NCBI RefSeq assembly: GCF_947495025.1
Contig: NZ_CANLXG010000002.1
Location: 620,001-684,000, forward strand
Source: an uncultured Roseobacter sp.
GTDB taxonomy: Bacteria > Pseudomonadota > Alphaproteobacteria > Rhodobacterales > Rhodobacteraceae
Direction: 5' to 3'
DNA length: 64,000 bases
Below are positions 16,478 through 25,459 of the stretch, in pieces. The notes under the pieces are model-generated. The model ran no database searches. It was not told where the DNA came from and saw nothing but the letters and a program-made list of their open reading frames with translations. Made by a program: the position numbers and the translations under genes. Numbering within the stretch: the first letter of the stretch is position 1; the number at the start of each line of letters is the position of its first letter.

Positions 16478-17584
16478 ATGGCCAACCCTTCCCTTCTCAT
16501 CCTTCCTGGCGATGGTATCGGTCAGGAGGTCATGGAACAGGTCAAACGCGTGATCGGATGGTTCGGTGACAAACGGGGTCTGGCCTTTGACGTCAGCGAG
16601 GACCTTGTTGGCGGTGCGGCCTATGACGCACATGGTACACCCCTGCACGATGACACCATGGCCAAAGCCCTGGAGGTGGACGCTGTCCTTCTGGGAGCCG
16701 TGGGCGGCCCGAAATACGATGACCTGGATTTCAGCGTAAAGCCCGAGCGCGGCCTGCTGCGCCTGCGTAAGGAAATGGACCTTTTCTCGAACCTGCGTCC
16801 GGCGCAGTGTTTCGACGCGCTGGCCGATTTCTCCTCGCTGAAAAAGGATCTGATTGCGGGTCTCGACATCATGATTGTGCGCGAGCTGACCTCGGGCGTC
16901 TATTTTGGTGAGCCGCGCGGGATCTTTGAAGAAGGCAACGAACGCGTCGGTATCAACACGCAGCGCTATACCGAAGGCGAGATCGACCGTGTCGCCCGTT
17001 CGGCTTTTGAGCTGGCGCGCCGCCGCAACAACAAAGTCTGCTCGATGGAAAAAGCCAACGTCATGGAGAGCGGCATTCTGTGGCGCGAGGTCGTGCAGAA
17101 AGTGCATGACGAGGATTACCCGGACGTCGAACTGAGCCACATGTATGCCGACAACGGCGCGATGCAGCTGGTCCGCGCGCCCAAGCAGTTTGATGTCATC
17201 CTGACCGATAATCTCTTTGGCGATATCCTGTCCGATTGCGCTGCCATGCTGACCGGCAGCCTCGGGATGCTGCCTTCTGCCAGCCTGGGCGCCCCGGCCG
17301 CCGAAGGCCGTCCGCGCGCACTTTACGAACCGGTACACGGATCGGCGCCGGACATTGCAGGTCAGGGCAAGGCCAATCCGATTGCCTGCATCCTCAGCTT
17401 TGCGATGGCGCTGCGCTATTCCTTTGACGAAGGCACCGAAGCCGCCCGCCTCGAAGCCGCCATCGAAAAAGTACTGGCGGATGGTGCCCGTACGGCCGAT
17501 CTTATGGGTGAAGAAGGCGGAGAGCCGATCAGCACGTCCGAAATGGGCGATGTCATCCTGGCAGCACTCGACGCCAGCCTCTGA
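16478..17584 (+). CDS. leuB: 3-isopropylmalate dehydrogenase LeuB
   Basis: A 368-residue decarboxylating dehydrogenase that oxidises 3-isopropylmalate with NAD in leucine synthesis. ATG 16478 has a GCAGGAG Shine-Dalgarno and gives the family start [15 protein letters not shown]; the frame is open further upstream but without support. Characteristic parts are [46 protein letters not shown], and the NAD/metal site [19 protein letters not shown]. Confidence 0.97.
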   Translation: MANPSLLILPGDGIGQEVMEQVKRVIGWFGDKRGLAFDVSEDLVGGAAYDAHGTPLHDDTMAKALEVDAVLLGAVGGPKYDDLDFSVKPERGLLRLRKEMDLFSNLRPAQCFDALADFSSLKKDLIAGLDIMIVRELTSGVYFGEPRGIFEEGNERVGINTQRYTEGEIDRVARSAFELARRRNNKVCSMEKANVMESGILWREVVQKVHDEDYPDVELSHMYADNGAMQLVRAPKQFDVILTDNLFGDILSDCAAMLTGSLGMLPSASLGAPAAEGRPRALYEPVHGSAPDIAGQGKANPIACILSFAMALRYSFDEGTEAARLEAAIEKVLADGARTADLMGEEGGEPISTSEMGDVILAALDASL

Positions 17585-17690
17585 CGAAAACGTCCCGCAC
17601 CGGGGAGGCCTTCGGGCGGTGTGGGACGGAATGACAACTTGAAACTTCACGCCCGGGCTCTGTCCGGGCCTCTGACAGACAGGACTCCCC

Positions 17691-18683
17691 ATGCCCGGAA
17701 ACGGAATGAACCCGAACATCAAAGGCGCGCTGCTGGCGCTGCTGGCCTTTGGCATCTTCGCCAGCCACGACGTGATTATCAAAGTGCTGGGCGGTGGGTA
17801 CTCACCGGTCCAGATCGTGTTCTTTTCCGTGCTGTTCGGCATTCCGCTGGCGATGCTGGCCCTGCTGCGCGACGCGACGCACGGAACTTTGCTGCCCCGG
17901 CATCCATGGTGGATGGCCGCACGTACAATCGCCGCCATGATTACCGGTTTCTGTGCCTTTTATGCGTTCTCTGTGCTGCCGCTGGCACAGGTTTATGCAA
18001 TCCTTTTCGCGGCCCCCCTGCTGATCACAATCCTTGCTGTTCCCATGCTCGGCGAGCCGGTGCGTCTGCGTCGCTGGGTGGCGGTCGGTGTCGGGCTGTG
18101 CGGCGTTCTTGTCGTTCTGCAGCCTGGCGACGCCGAACTCGGACTGGGCCATCTGGCAGCCCTTGTCTCGGCGATCTGCGGATCTTTCGCCTCGATCATT
18201 GTACGTAAGATCGGTCGCGAGGAACGCACGATCGTAATCATGCTCTATCCGATGATGGCAAACCTTGTGGTCATGGCGGCCCTTCTGCCGCTGGTCTACA
18301 GCCCTCCGCCGATTGAGGATCTGGGCAGGCTTGCGGTCATCGCCCTTTTTGCATGGATCGCCGGCCTCTTCCTGATTGCTGCCTACAATACGGCCGAGCC
18401 AATCTTTGTGGCCCCCATGCAGTACTCGCAGATCATGTGGGCCGCGCTTTATGGCTTGCTTTTTTTCGACGAAACACCGGACATGGCAACAATCATCGGG
18501 TCCACAATTATCATCGGCAGCGGCCTGTTCATTGTGCTGCGCGAGAGCCGTGCACCGGATTCTGAACAGCCGGTTCTGCGCACAAGATCGCGGCACGAAA
18601 CCGGTACAGCACCGCGGATTTCCGGGTTCATCAACCCAACACGGCGCTGGCGAAAAACGGACGACGGCGACTTGCCAAAGTAA
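17691..18683 (+). CDS. EamA/DMT-family permease
   Basis: A 330-residue drug/metabolite-transporter-superfamily protein with ten hydrophobic segments in two EamA repeats. Typical stretches are GALLALLAFGIFASHDVIIKVLGG at the start, FYAFSVLPLAQVYAILFAAPLLI, and AEPIFVAPMQYSQIMWAALYGLLFFDE in the second repeat. Either ATG 17691 or 17706 (MNPNIKG) may be used. The C-terminal ~40 residues are a hydrophilic basic tail. Substrate unknown. It follows leuB by 106 bp. Confidence 0.85.
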   Translation: MPGNGMNPNIKGALLALLAFGIFASHDVIIKVLGGGYSPVQIVFFSVLFGIPLAMLALLRDATHGTLLPRHPWWMAARTIAAMITGFCAFYAFSVLPLAQVYAILFAAPLLITILAVPMLGEPVRLRRWVAVGVGLCGVLVVLQPGDAELGLGHLAALVSAICGSFASIIVRKIGREERTIVIMLYPMMANLVVMAALLPLVYSPPPIEDLGRLAVIALFAWIAGLFLIAAYNTAEPIFVAPMQYSQIMWAALYGLLFFDETPDMATIIGSTIIIGSGLFIVLRESRAPDSEQPVLRTRSRHETGTAPRISGFINPTRRWRKTDDGDLPK

Positions 18684-18712
18684 TGCGATAGATGTAGGCC
18701 ACGCGCATCGGT

Positions 18713-18789
18713 CGGGCTGTAGCGCAGCCTGGTAGCGCACCTGCTTCGGGAGCAGGGGGTCGGAGGTTCGAATCCTCTCAGCCCGACCA
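18713..18789 (+). tRNA. tRNA-Pro (anticodon CGG)
   Basis: A 77-nt cloverleaf. Acceptor CGGGCTG (18713-18719) pairs with CAGCCCG before ACCA at 18786-18789. The D arm carries AGCGCAGCCTGGTAGCGC, the anticodon loop TTCGGGA shows CGG, and the T arm carries GGAGGTTCGAATCCTC. CCA is encoded. Confidence 0.97.
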
Positions 18790-18835
18790 GTTCAAACTGC
18801 TGATCGCACAGTTTCCCCGACCCCTTTCAGATGCA

Positions 18836-19183
18836 TCAGTGGCTGTGTGCCCGCGAATAGCTGTGCGAGTGACCAAAGTTACCGTGTCTGTGGAAACCGC
18901 TGTGCCGTGGCCCTTTGCCGTGCAGCCTTTTGCGTTTGAACACCTTTTTCCTGTGCTGACGGGGCTGATGATAGCTGCGGTGATTATTGTGGTACTGACG
19001 GGATACGTGGCCGTCGTGCCTCTTGTCCTTAACCTTGTCAGCGATGACGCCGACGGCGATTGCCCCAAGCAGCAGCTTGCCCAGATCAGAGCTGTCAGAC
19101 GCACGCGCCTGGCCTGAAACACCGGTTCCAATCACGGTGACGACAAGCGCCGCCAGCGATAATTTCTTGACGAAAGTGTTCAT
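18836..19183 (-). CDS. Small secreted His/Arg/Lys-rich protein
   Basis: A 115-residue protein starting at ATG 19183, behind GAGGAAAGG. A signal peptide (TFVKKLSLAALVVTVIGTGVSG) is followed by a short helix SSDLGKLLLGAIAVGVIADKV. From about residue 50 to the end the protein is dominated by His, Arg, Lys, Asn and Ser, ending in a Gly-His-Ser-His run. Such tails can bind divalent metals or acidic polymers. I do not recognise the family. Confidence 0.6.
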   Translation of the reverse strand: MNTFVKKLSLAALVVTVIGTGVSGQARASDSSDLGKLLLGAIAVGVIADKVKDKRHDGHVSRQYHNNHRSYHQPRQHRKKVFKRKRLHGKGPRHSGFHRHGNFGHSHSYSRAHSH

Positions 19184-19631
19184 TTCTTTGCCTTTCCTCT
19201 TCAGGGTGGCGGCGCAGTGCGCGTCGTCTGGCATTGAGATAAACGGATCGGCTGAAACAATAAGGGGCACAGCGGTCACCATGTGTCACGCGTCTGCGAC
19301 CCTGTGTTTCAGTCCCGGACAGAGCAGGATGGCATTTATGGTCGGATCACACCAGGCAGGATGCGTTGGACGCGCTCATCAGCCGAGGGTCGGGCGGCAG
19401 GCAAACCGGTAGCATGCGAGAGCATGAGTTTTTGCAAGCAGAGCTCAATCGGCAGTCAGGATAATCCTTCGGACAGGAACAGTTCTGACCGGCTCTCAAC
19501 GGCAGCTCGTGAACCTCGGGTATCGCATTCCTGCCCTCTGGGTTTCGGCGGTCTTTGCAGGTCCAGACCGATAAACCTGGCTGTCCTGCACGGATCCCTC
19601 ACAGGTCGAACTGAAAACATCCACAGCGTTG
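19184..19631. other. Intergenic region with no gene seen
   Basis: This 448-bp stretch separates the small His-rich protein from the end of the GT2 gene. An open frame crosses it on the plus strand (19283-19666), but it has no family resemblance or ribosome binding site and runs antisense into the GT2 gene. The promoter of the His-rich protein should lie near 19190-19290. Confidence 0.5.
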
Positions 19632-20477
19632 TTATCCGTGCCGGCCGCCGTCTTTCAGCGCGCTGAGAGCCCCTTTTAAATATCCGATATTTTTGGCGCG
19701 CCGGCGCTTTGAGAAAAGCGTATCAGGTCCCAGCACTCTGAGCACGGCGGCTCCCAGGGTATTCATGAAAGGTCTGGGATGGCCGTACTTTGCAAGCGCG
19801 TAAACGCGCGAACGGGCCGAGTAATACGCCTTGAAGGCGGCAACCTGTGGCAGGCGCGGGGAACCGTGCCCGCTGAGATGTACGACCTGAGCTTCGTGGC
19901 AGTACATCAGCGGCCCGTGCTCCCGCAGCCGAAAAGACAGGTCGTCATCCTCATGATACATAAAGATCGCAGGGTCAAAGCCACCGATCTTTTCAAAAAG
20001 GGCCCTGCGGCAAAAGATGGCGGACCCGGCAAGAACGGACACTTCGCAATCGCCCGTTGGCAAAGGCCCTTTGAGGCGTTCTGCAGGCCTGATTTTGGAG
20101 CCACGTCTGAAGCTCTGACCCTCTTTGCTGTCAAGAATTCTCGGGTTGAAAGCACTGGCCTCCGGATACTTTTCTGCCGCCCCGATAAGTTTATCGAGCG
20201 CACCTGGCTGCAGTTTCGCATCCGGATTGAGAAAGAGCACAAACTCTGTTTCTGCTTTTGCCGCACCCCGGTTGCACGCGGAACCGAACCCGACATTTTC
20301 TGCGTTCAGAAGCAACGTGGCAGCATGATTGTCGGCAAGCTGCTGCAGGGCATCCGTGTCGGAGGAGGCGTTGTCCACAAGAATAACAGGAGTGCCATCA
20401 GGCACGCTGTCCAGCATTGCCGGCAGGACGGCAAGGCTGTTGTAGCAGACGGTGATGATCGTGACAGGGGTGGTCAA
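19632..20477 (-). CDS. Family 2 glycosyltransferase (LPS/polysaccharide)
   Basis: A 281-residue inverting GT-A glycosyltransferase. It begins VTIITVCYNSLAVLPAML, has VILVDNASSDTD (nucleotide-binding Asp), GFGSACNRGA, FVLFLNPDAKL (DxD-like), and the catalytic region GGFDPAIFMYHEDDDLSFRLRE, which is typical of rhamnosyltransferase-like GT2 enzymes. The start is TTG at 20477 with a GAAGGA Shine-Dalgarno; no ATG is available in frame. It is downstream of the LpcC-like gene on the same strand, so an LPS-core or surface-glycan role is likely. Donor and acceptor unknown. Confidence 0.85.
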   Translation of the reverse strand: MTTPVTIITVCYNSLAVLPAMLDSVPDGTPVILVDNASSDTDALQQLADNHAATLLLNAENVGFGSACNRGAAKAETEFVLFLNPDAKLQPGALDKLIGAAEKYPEASAFNPRILDSKEGQSFRRGSKIRPAERLKGPLPTGDCEVSVLAGSAIFCRRALFEKIGGFDPAIFMYHEDDDLSFRLREHGPLMYCHEAQVVHLSGHGSPRLPQVAAFKAYYSARSRVYALAKYGHPRPFMNTLGAAVLRVLGPDTLFSKRRRAKNIGYLKGALSALKDGGRHG

Positions 20478-20562
20478 ACGGATGTCCTTCGCGCGGAATG
20501 CGATTATGGCTTCGGGATCAGCAGTGCGTGCAGGCAGACCTCAAAGAGCCTGCGCGCCCGTT

Positions 20563-21621
20563 CTATCCTTCGGCAATGAGGCGGCGGTAAACCGCTGTAA
20601 TGGCCTCCGCTTCGTGCTCAATCTGGTGCTGCGCGACAACCTTGCGTCGTGCAGCGGCGGCCATCGACTGGCGCAGAGCGGTATCGGTCATCAACCTGTC
20701 CGTAGCGGCGATCAGTTCGGAAATGTCTTCGGGCGGCACCAGAAATCCGGTCTCTCCCGGAACGACCAGATCCTCAAAGGCCCCGACGCGGGTGGCCACA
20801 ACAGGAACGCCGCAGGACATTGCCTCTAGGGGTGTCAGGCCGAAACCTTCCCAGCGTTGAGGTGCCACATAGATGTCGCTGGCCTGAAACCACGGGGCGA
20901 TCGTAAAGCCTTTGTCTTCGGGCAGGATGCGCAGCCTGTCGGCAAGGCCTGCAGCCTCTGCCCTTGATTTCAGACCGTCAACAAAGGCCTGTTGCTCGCG
21001 CGTGACGCCGCCCATGATGATGCCCTGAGCTTTCGGGTGCCTGGGCAACAGGTCGATCATGGCATCGACAAACAGGTCGGTCCCCTTCTGCTCTCTGATG
21101 CGCCCGAAACATCCGACGATCAGCGCATCCGGATCAAGCCCGAGCCTCGACCGCAAAGCAGCACGGTCGCCGGGCGGGGCAAATTCCTCTGCATCAATGC
21201 CATGCAATATCACGGTTGCCGGCACTTCCAGATAGGAGTTTGCTTTGCCAGAGGCGGCAATAACCGCATCCATCCGGCGGATCAGCCAGCGCGAATATTC
21301 CCCCCTGCGCCGTTGCGCCGCCGAGGTGAAAACCAGTTTCAGACGTTTACGCAGCACATATTTCAGGAGCACACCGACCAGCATTTCGATGTTCCGGCGC
21401 GCATGCCAGACACGAAAACCCGAAGGCCCCGAACGCGACATAAAAGGAAGTCTGGAAAGCGGGAACTGCGGTATATCGTCTGGCAATACCGGCCCCGTGG
21501 TCGCGATCGCGATCTTTTCGGCCTGCACCGGCACCAGCCGGAACACAGTCGAAGAAACGCCCGAGTACCGGCGCTTCAGGTTTGGTGCGATGACGTCGGT
21601 CGCATCAGTGTCAACCTGCAT
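20563..21621 (-). CDS. lpcC: LpcC-like family 4 glycosyltransferase, LPS core
   Basis: A 352-residue GT-B retaining glycosyltransferase. The N-terminus IEV-type strand VIAPNLKRRYSGVSSTVFRLVPVQ and the stretch RVWHARRNIEMLVGVLLKYVLRKRLKLVFTSAAQRR (in two parts) resemble LpcC, the rhizobial core mannosyltransferase. The C-terminal domain has GRIREQKGTDLFVDAM and the donor-binding APQRWEGFGLTPLEAMSCGVPVVAT with the EX7E motif. The neighbouring Kdo-kinase-like and waaA genes support an LPS inner-core role. The exact sugar is inferred from family. Confidence 0.8.
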   Translation of the reverse strand: MQVDTDATDVIAPNLKRRYSGVSSTVFRLVPVQAEKIAIATTGPVLPDDIPQFPLSRLPFMSRSGPSGFRVWHARRNIEMLVGVLLKYVLRKRLKLVFTSAAQRRRGEYSRWLIRRMDAVIAASGKANSYLEVPATVILHGIDAEEFAPPGDRAALRSRLGLDPDALIVGCFGRIREQKGTDLFVDAMIDLLPRHPKAQGIIMGGVTREQQAFVDGLKSRAEAAGLADRLRILPEDKGFTIAPWFQASDIYVAPQRWEGFGLTPLEAMSCGVPVVATRVGAFEDLVVPGETGFLVPPEDISELIAATDRLMTDTALRQSMAAAARRKVVAQHQIEHEAEAITAVYRRLIAEG

Positions 21622-21770
21622 GTCTGAATCCTACCTGCCCACTGAATGGAACAATTTCGCGCTGTATATCGGATGGTTTTGCCAGATGCCATCTCAACAA
21701 CAGTCCTGTCGCCACCACATCCGGACCTTACCGCAAGTCCTGAAGGGGCAGCGCTGTCGAGGACCGGCCG

Positions 21771-22499
21771 TCAGACAGCGCGGGCAGTCCCGCCGGCGTA
21801 TCCTTCAAGAAGAGCGGCCCAGTCCTCTGCGCTCCAGTACACTGTTTCCGATCCGCTGGCTGTTTTTCTCAGAGAGCGGTGCAACCGTTCCAGAGTGGCA
21901 TCCATCCATGCGCCCGGTGCGCGTTTTTCGCACTTGTCAAAGTCGATGAACCAGACGCGGTCCTCCGCATCAATCAGGATATTGCGACAGTTCAGATCCG
22001 AATGGTAAACGCCGTGGTCATGCAGTTTCCGGATCTTTGCTCCGACATCACTCCAGAGGCTGGCAGAAAGGATCCGGTCGCAGATCACATCCTGCAAAGG
22101 TCTGGCGTCCGGAATGCGCTGGGTAATGATATCCGCACGGTAAAAGGGTCCAGCCGGAACATATTGCGCGGCCACCGGCAAAGGTACGGGCAGACCTTCA
22201 GCATGCATTTCACGCAACAGATCAAATTCGCGCATCGGGCGGCTGTCTGAGGCAGGTATACGGAGATATAGGTCGCGGTTCACCCGCCCGACAAGACCTC
22301 CGCGATGAAAGTGACGCAGAACCATATCGCGGCCCGCATAGTGGAAAAAATGCGCCTTGCTCCTGCCTTTTGTACTGCCGGTCCAGATATCTTCTGAGCG
22401 CAGCCAGGCCGCGTCAAAGAGGTTTGGTTCCATCGGCGACAGCACGCTTGCGTCATAGCGGATGACGGTTCCGTTCAGGCAAAGGTCCATGGGCGTCAT
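21771..22499 (-). CDS. Kdo-kinase/WaaP-like lipopolysaccharide kinase
   Basis: About 242 residues of the lipopolysaccharide kinase (Kdo/WaaP) fold, related to eukaryote-like kinases. HDHGVYHSDLNCRNILID is the catalytic loop (HxDxxxxN), and WFIDFDKCEKR is the DFD metal motif. Upstream, DMVLRHFHRGGLVGR holds the likely ATP-binding Lys/Arg strand. ATG 22499 has GGAG eight bases away; an in-frame ATG at 22562 adds 21 residues. It is divergent from waaA, and probably phosphorylates Kdo or heptose of lipid A-core. Confidence 0.82.
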   Translation of the reverse strand: MTPMDLCLNGTVIRYDASVLSPMEPNLFDAAWLRSEDIWTGSTKGRSKAHFFHYAGRDMVLRHFHRGGLVGRVNRDLYLRIPASDSRPMREFDLLREMHAEGLPVPLPVAAQYVPAGPFYRADIITQRIPDARPLQDVICDRILSASLWSDVGAKIRKLHDHGVYHSDLNCRNILIDAEDRVWFIDFDKCEKRAPGAWMDATLERLHRSLRKTASGSETVYWSAEDWAALLEGYAGGTARAV

Positions 22500-22640
22500 A
22501 CCAGGTGCTCCGACAATACGCAGCTGAGAGAATTTAAGGGCTTCAGTTATGCTGATCCACACCTCTTTACAAGCACGGCGCGATCAGTATTCGCTGTTCA
22601 CAGCCCTCTGAAAGTGTATCTTCTGTTTTAGTTTCTGGCC

Positions 22641-23963
22641 ATGGTGGGTAGGCCGCTCCAACAGCAAAGAAGTCTTGTTCAGAACCATATGGCGCAGGAA
22701 CACCCCCCACTGTTATTACGCACATGGATGCTGGTGACGCGGATACTGGCCGTTCCTCTCACCGCTCTGTCCTGGGTTCTGCACCGTCGCATGGGAGCTG
22801 ACCCAACGCGGTTCGCGGAACGCCTTGGGCGCAGCGATCTGCAGTGTCGCGAAAGCGTTGTCTGGTTTCATGCTGCCAGCCTTGGCGAAGCCACGCAGAT
22901 CGCATCCCTCGTGCAACATCTGATCAGATCCGAGAACGTCAGAGTTCTGGTGACAACAACAACGGCTGCAGGCGCGGACTGGGTCGCGCGAAAAATGCCG
23001 TATGTCACCCACCAGTTTGCCCCCATTGACACGCCGGGGGCAACGGAGCGCTTTCTGAACCGATGGTCGATCTCGGCGGCGGTCTTCGTAGAAGGGGATC
23101 TCTGGCCGCAGTTGCTTGGCGGGCTCGACAAACGCGGTATACCCCGGATCCTGCTGAATGCCCGGCGTTCGCGAACGCGAGAACGCTTTCCGGCCGTTTT
23201 TGCGGCACTGCTAAAACCTTTTGCTCTTGTGACCTGCCGGTCCGACAGCATAGCAGAAGGTATGGCTGCCTTGGGCCTCGCGTCAGATCGCATCCACGTA
23301 TTGCCAGATCTGCGGCTGACGTTGCCAAAACTTACTATTTCTGATGAAGCATTGTCGTTGCTGTCCCTCGCCGTGGAAAAGCGCCCTGTCTGGCTGGCCG
23401 CTTCAACCCATCCGGCAGATGAAGAGGCGGTACTGACCGCACATCAGGAGGTTCTTGAAGCGCACCCCGACACATTGCTGATCCTTGCGCCACGTCATCT
23501 GAACCGTGGACTGCCACTGCAAAAACTGGCGCAGTCAGCCAACCTCACCGCTGCGCGGCGCAGCCTCGATGAAAAAGTTTCGGCGGCGACACAGGTCTAC
23601 ATCGCTGACACCCTCGGCGAACTCGGCATATTTTTCACCCTCTCCCCTGTTACTTTTCTCGGAGGATCCTTTGGGCAGGAAGGCGGGCACAATCCCTATG
23701 AACCTGTTTGTTTTGAAACTGCTCTTTTGTACGGCCCGCATGTCGCGAATTTCGCCGAGGCATACAAGGCTCTGAGCCGGGCTGGCGCGGCGGAGAAAGT
23801 CGGGGATCCGGAACATCTGGGTCGTACGGTTGTGCGACTTCTGCGCAGCGACGAAGCCAGAAAGATCGGTCAGGCAGGTCTCGCTTTCTGGAATGACTCA
23901 CAAGACTGCACCGTAAATTATGCGGAACTCGTAGCGGGCGTTCTGAAACGTCCGGCGGCCTGA
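22641..23963 (+). CDS. waaA: 3-deoxy-D-manno-octulosonic acid (Kdo) transferase
   Basis: Up to 440 residues of the WaaA/KdtA family. The N-terminal membrane anchor (WMLVTRILAVPLTALSWVL) precedes RFAERLGR, holding the catalytic-base Glu region, then VVWFHAASLGEATQIASLVQHL and the GT-B C-terminal half with ASTHPADEEAVL, ILAPRHLNRG and FLGGSFGQEGGHNPYEPV. It transfers Kdo from CMP-Kdo to lipid IVA at the inner membrane. The start is uncertain: ATG 22641, 22689 and 22725 all lack a clear Shine-Dalgarno. Confidence 0.93.
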   Translation: MVGRPLQQQRSLVQNHMAQEHPPLLLRTWMLVTRILAVPLTALSWVLHRRMGADPTRFAERLGRSDLQCRESVVWFHAASLGEATQIASLVQHLIRSENVRVLVTTTTAAGADWVARKMPYVTHQFAPIDTPGATERFLNRWSISAAVFVEGDLWPQLLGGLDKRGIPRILLNARRSRTRERFPAVFAALLKPFALVTCRSDSIAEGMAALGLASDRIHVLPDLRLTLPKLTISDEALSLLSLAVEKRPVWLAASTHPADEEAVLTAHQEVLEAHPDTLLILAPRHLNRGLPLQKLAQSANLTAARRSLDEKVSAATQVYIADTLGELGIFFTLSPVTFLGGSFGQEGGHNPYEPVCFETALLYGPHVANFAEAYKALSRAGAAEKVGDPEHLGRTVVRLLRSDEARKIGQAGLAFWNDSQDCTVNYAELVAGVLKRPAA

Positions 23964-24217
23964 AGCGCGGAGCTCGGAAAATACTTCGGATCTCTGTCAG
24001 GTCGGCATCTGCACCGTACCTTTTTTGTTCAGCCGTACGATGCCATTGACTGGAAATACCTCAACAGGCGCCCATCGAACATACTTTCCCACCTTCGGTT
24101 TTCAAAACCGCTGCTACAGGACTGTGGATACCTGTTTTGCGATCAATTATTGTTTTCGCCTCCATCAGGTCACCGGAACAGCGGCAATTGTTCTTAGCTT
24201 TGTCATTTTCATAGCAT

Positions 24218-24294
24218 TGGCGACCCCGGCAGGATTCGAACCTGCAACCTGCCCCTTAGGAGGGGGCTGCTCTATCCAGTTGAGCCACGGGGCC
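24218..24294 (-). tRNA. tRNA-Arg (anticodon CCT)
   Basis: A 77-nt cloverleaf on the minus strand. Acceptor GGCCCCG pairs with CGGGGTC (one G-U), followed by GCCA. The anticodon loop CTCCTAA shows CCT, and the T arm carries GCAGGTTCGAATCCTGC. Confidence 0.97.
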
Positions 24295-24415
24295 GCTGGA
24301 ATCAGCTTTAATTCAGCTGACGGCATTTGTCATGATCAGATGTCTGCCGGCACGCAAGTGGTTGAAGCCCGGGTCTGTCCTGCGCTAACGTCGGGCAGCA
24401 GCACAGGAAATCAAT

Positions 24416-25459
24416 GTGACAAGACCAAAACAGCGGCCGCTTACACTCAGGGATGTATCTGAAGCCTGCGGTGTTTCCGAGATGACGGTCAGCAGGGTGC
24501 TGCGCAATCGCGGGGACGTCTCGACGGCAACACGCGAAAAGGTTCTGGAGGCAGCCAAAACGCTGGGCTATGTGCCCAACCAGATTGCCGGCTCTCTGGC
24601 ATCGCAGCGTGTGAACCTTGTGGCCGTTATCATTCCCTCTCTGTCCAACATGGTTTTTCCTGAGGTGCTGACAGGAATTAACCAGGCTTTTGAAGACACG
24701 CCACTTCAGCCGGTTGTGGGTGTCACTGATTATCTGCCCGAAAAAGAAGAACAGGTCCTGTACGAGATGCTTTCGTGGCGGCCTTCGGGCGTTATCATTG
24801 CCGGGCTTGAGCATTCCGATGCTACCCGGGCGATGCTGAAAAATGCCGGCATCCCGGTCGTGGAAATCATGGATACGGACGGGACGCCCGTGGATGCGAT
24901 GGTGGGAATTTCGCACCGGCGCGCAGGGCGTGAAATGGCCGCCGCGATCCTGAAACAGGGATATCACCGCATTGGCTTTCTGGGCACCAAGATGCCGCTC
25001 GATCACCGTGCCCGCAAGCGCTTTGAGGGCTTCACCGAAGCGCTGGCCAAAGCCGGCGTCGAGATCGAGGACCGGGAATTCTATTCCGGCGGGTCCGCCC
25101 TGGCCAAAGGGCGCGAGATGACCGAGGCGATGCTTGACCGGTCGCCGGACCTCGATTTTCTGTATTATTCCAATGATATGATCGGGGCGGGTGGCCTTCT
25201 TTATCTGCTCGACAAGGGTGTTGATGTACCCGGTGAAATCGGCCTCGCCGGTTTTAACGGTGTCGAGCTTCTCGACGGGCTGCCCCGCCGGCTTGCCACA
25301 ATGGACGCCTGCCGCAAAGAGATCGGCACCAGAGCGGCCGGGATCATTCTCGAACGCAGTGCTCTCGAGGAAGACGCGGTGCCGGATGACCCCGGCCACA
25401 TTACGCTGTCATCGAAGATTTCCTGGGGTGACACCCTCCGCCGATACCGGCGGGGATGA
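24416..25459 (+). CDS. LacI-family transcriptional regulator
   Basis: A 347-residue repressor. The N-terminal HTH reads LTLRDVSEACGVSEMTVSRVLRN (about 10-32), with the hinge helix GYVPNQIAGSLASQR and a periplasmic-binding-protein-like core (VNLVAVIIPSLSNMVFPEVL, GIIPVVEIMDTDGTPVDAMVG-like, DFLYYSNDMIGAGGLLYLL). It starts with GTG 24416 after CACAGGAAA. GntR (gluconate) subfamily members look similar, but no sugar genes are adjacent; the only downstream partner, overlapping by 4 bp, is a YcaQ-type gene, so its regulon is not visible. Confidence 0.9.
   Translation: MTRPKQRPLTLRDVSEACGVSEMTVSRVLRNRGDVSTATREKVLEAAKTLGYVPNQIAGSLASQRVNLVAVIIPSLSNMVFPEVLTGINQAFEDTPLQPVVGVTDYLPEKEEQVLYEMLSWRPSGVIIAGLEHSDATRAMLKNAGIPVVEIMDTDGTPVDAMVGISHRRAGREMAAAILKQGYHRIGFLGTKMPLDHRARKRFEGFTEALAKAGVEIEDREFYSGGSALAKGREMTEAMLDRSPDLDFLYYSNDMIGAGGLLYLLDKGVDVPGEIGLAGFNGVELLDGLPRRLATMDACRKEIGTRAAGIILERSALEEDAVPDDPGHITLSSKISWGDTLRRYRRG

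Noticed and set aside
19283..19666. Plus-strand open frame of 127 codons in the gap before the GT2 gene.
   Set aside because: It runs antisense into the GT2 coding sequence, lacks a ribosome binding site and shows no family features.
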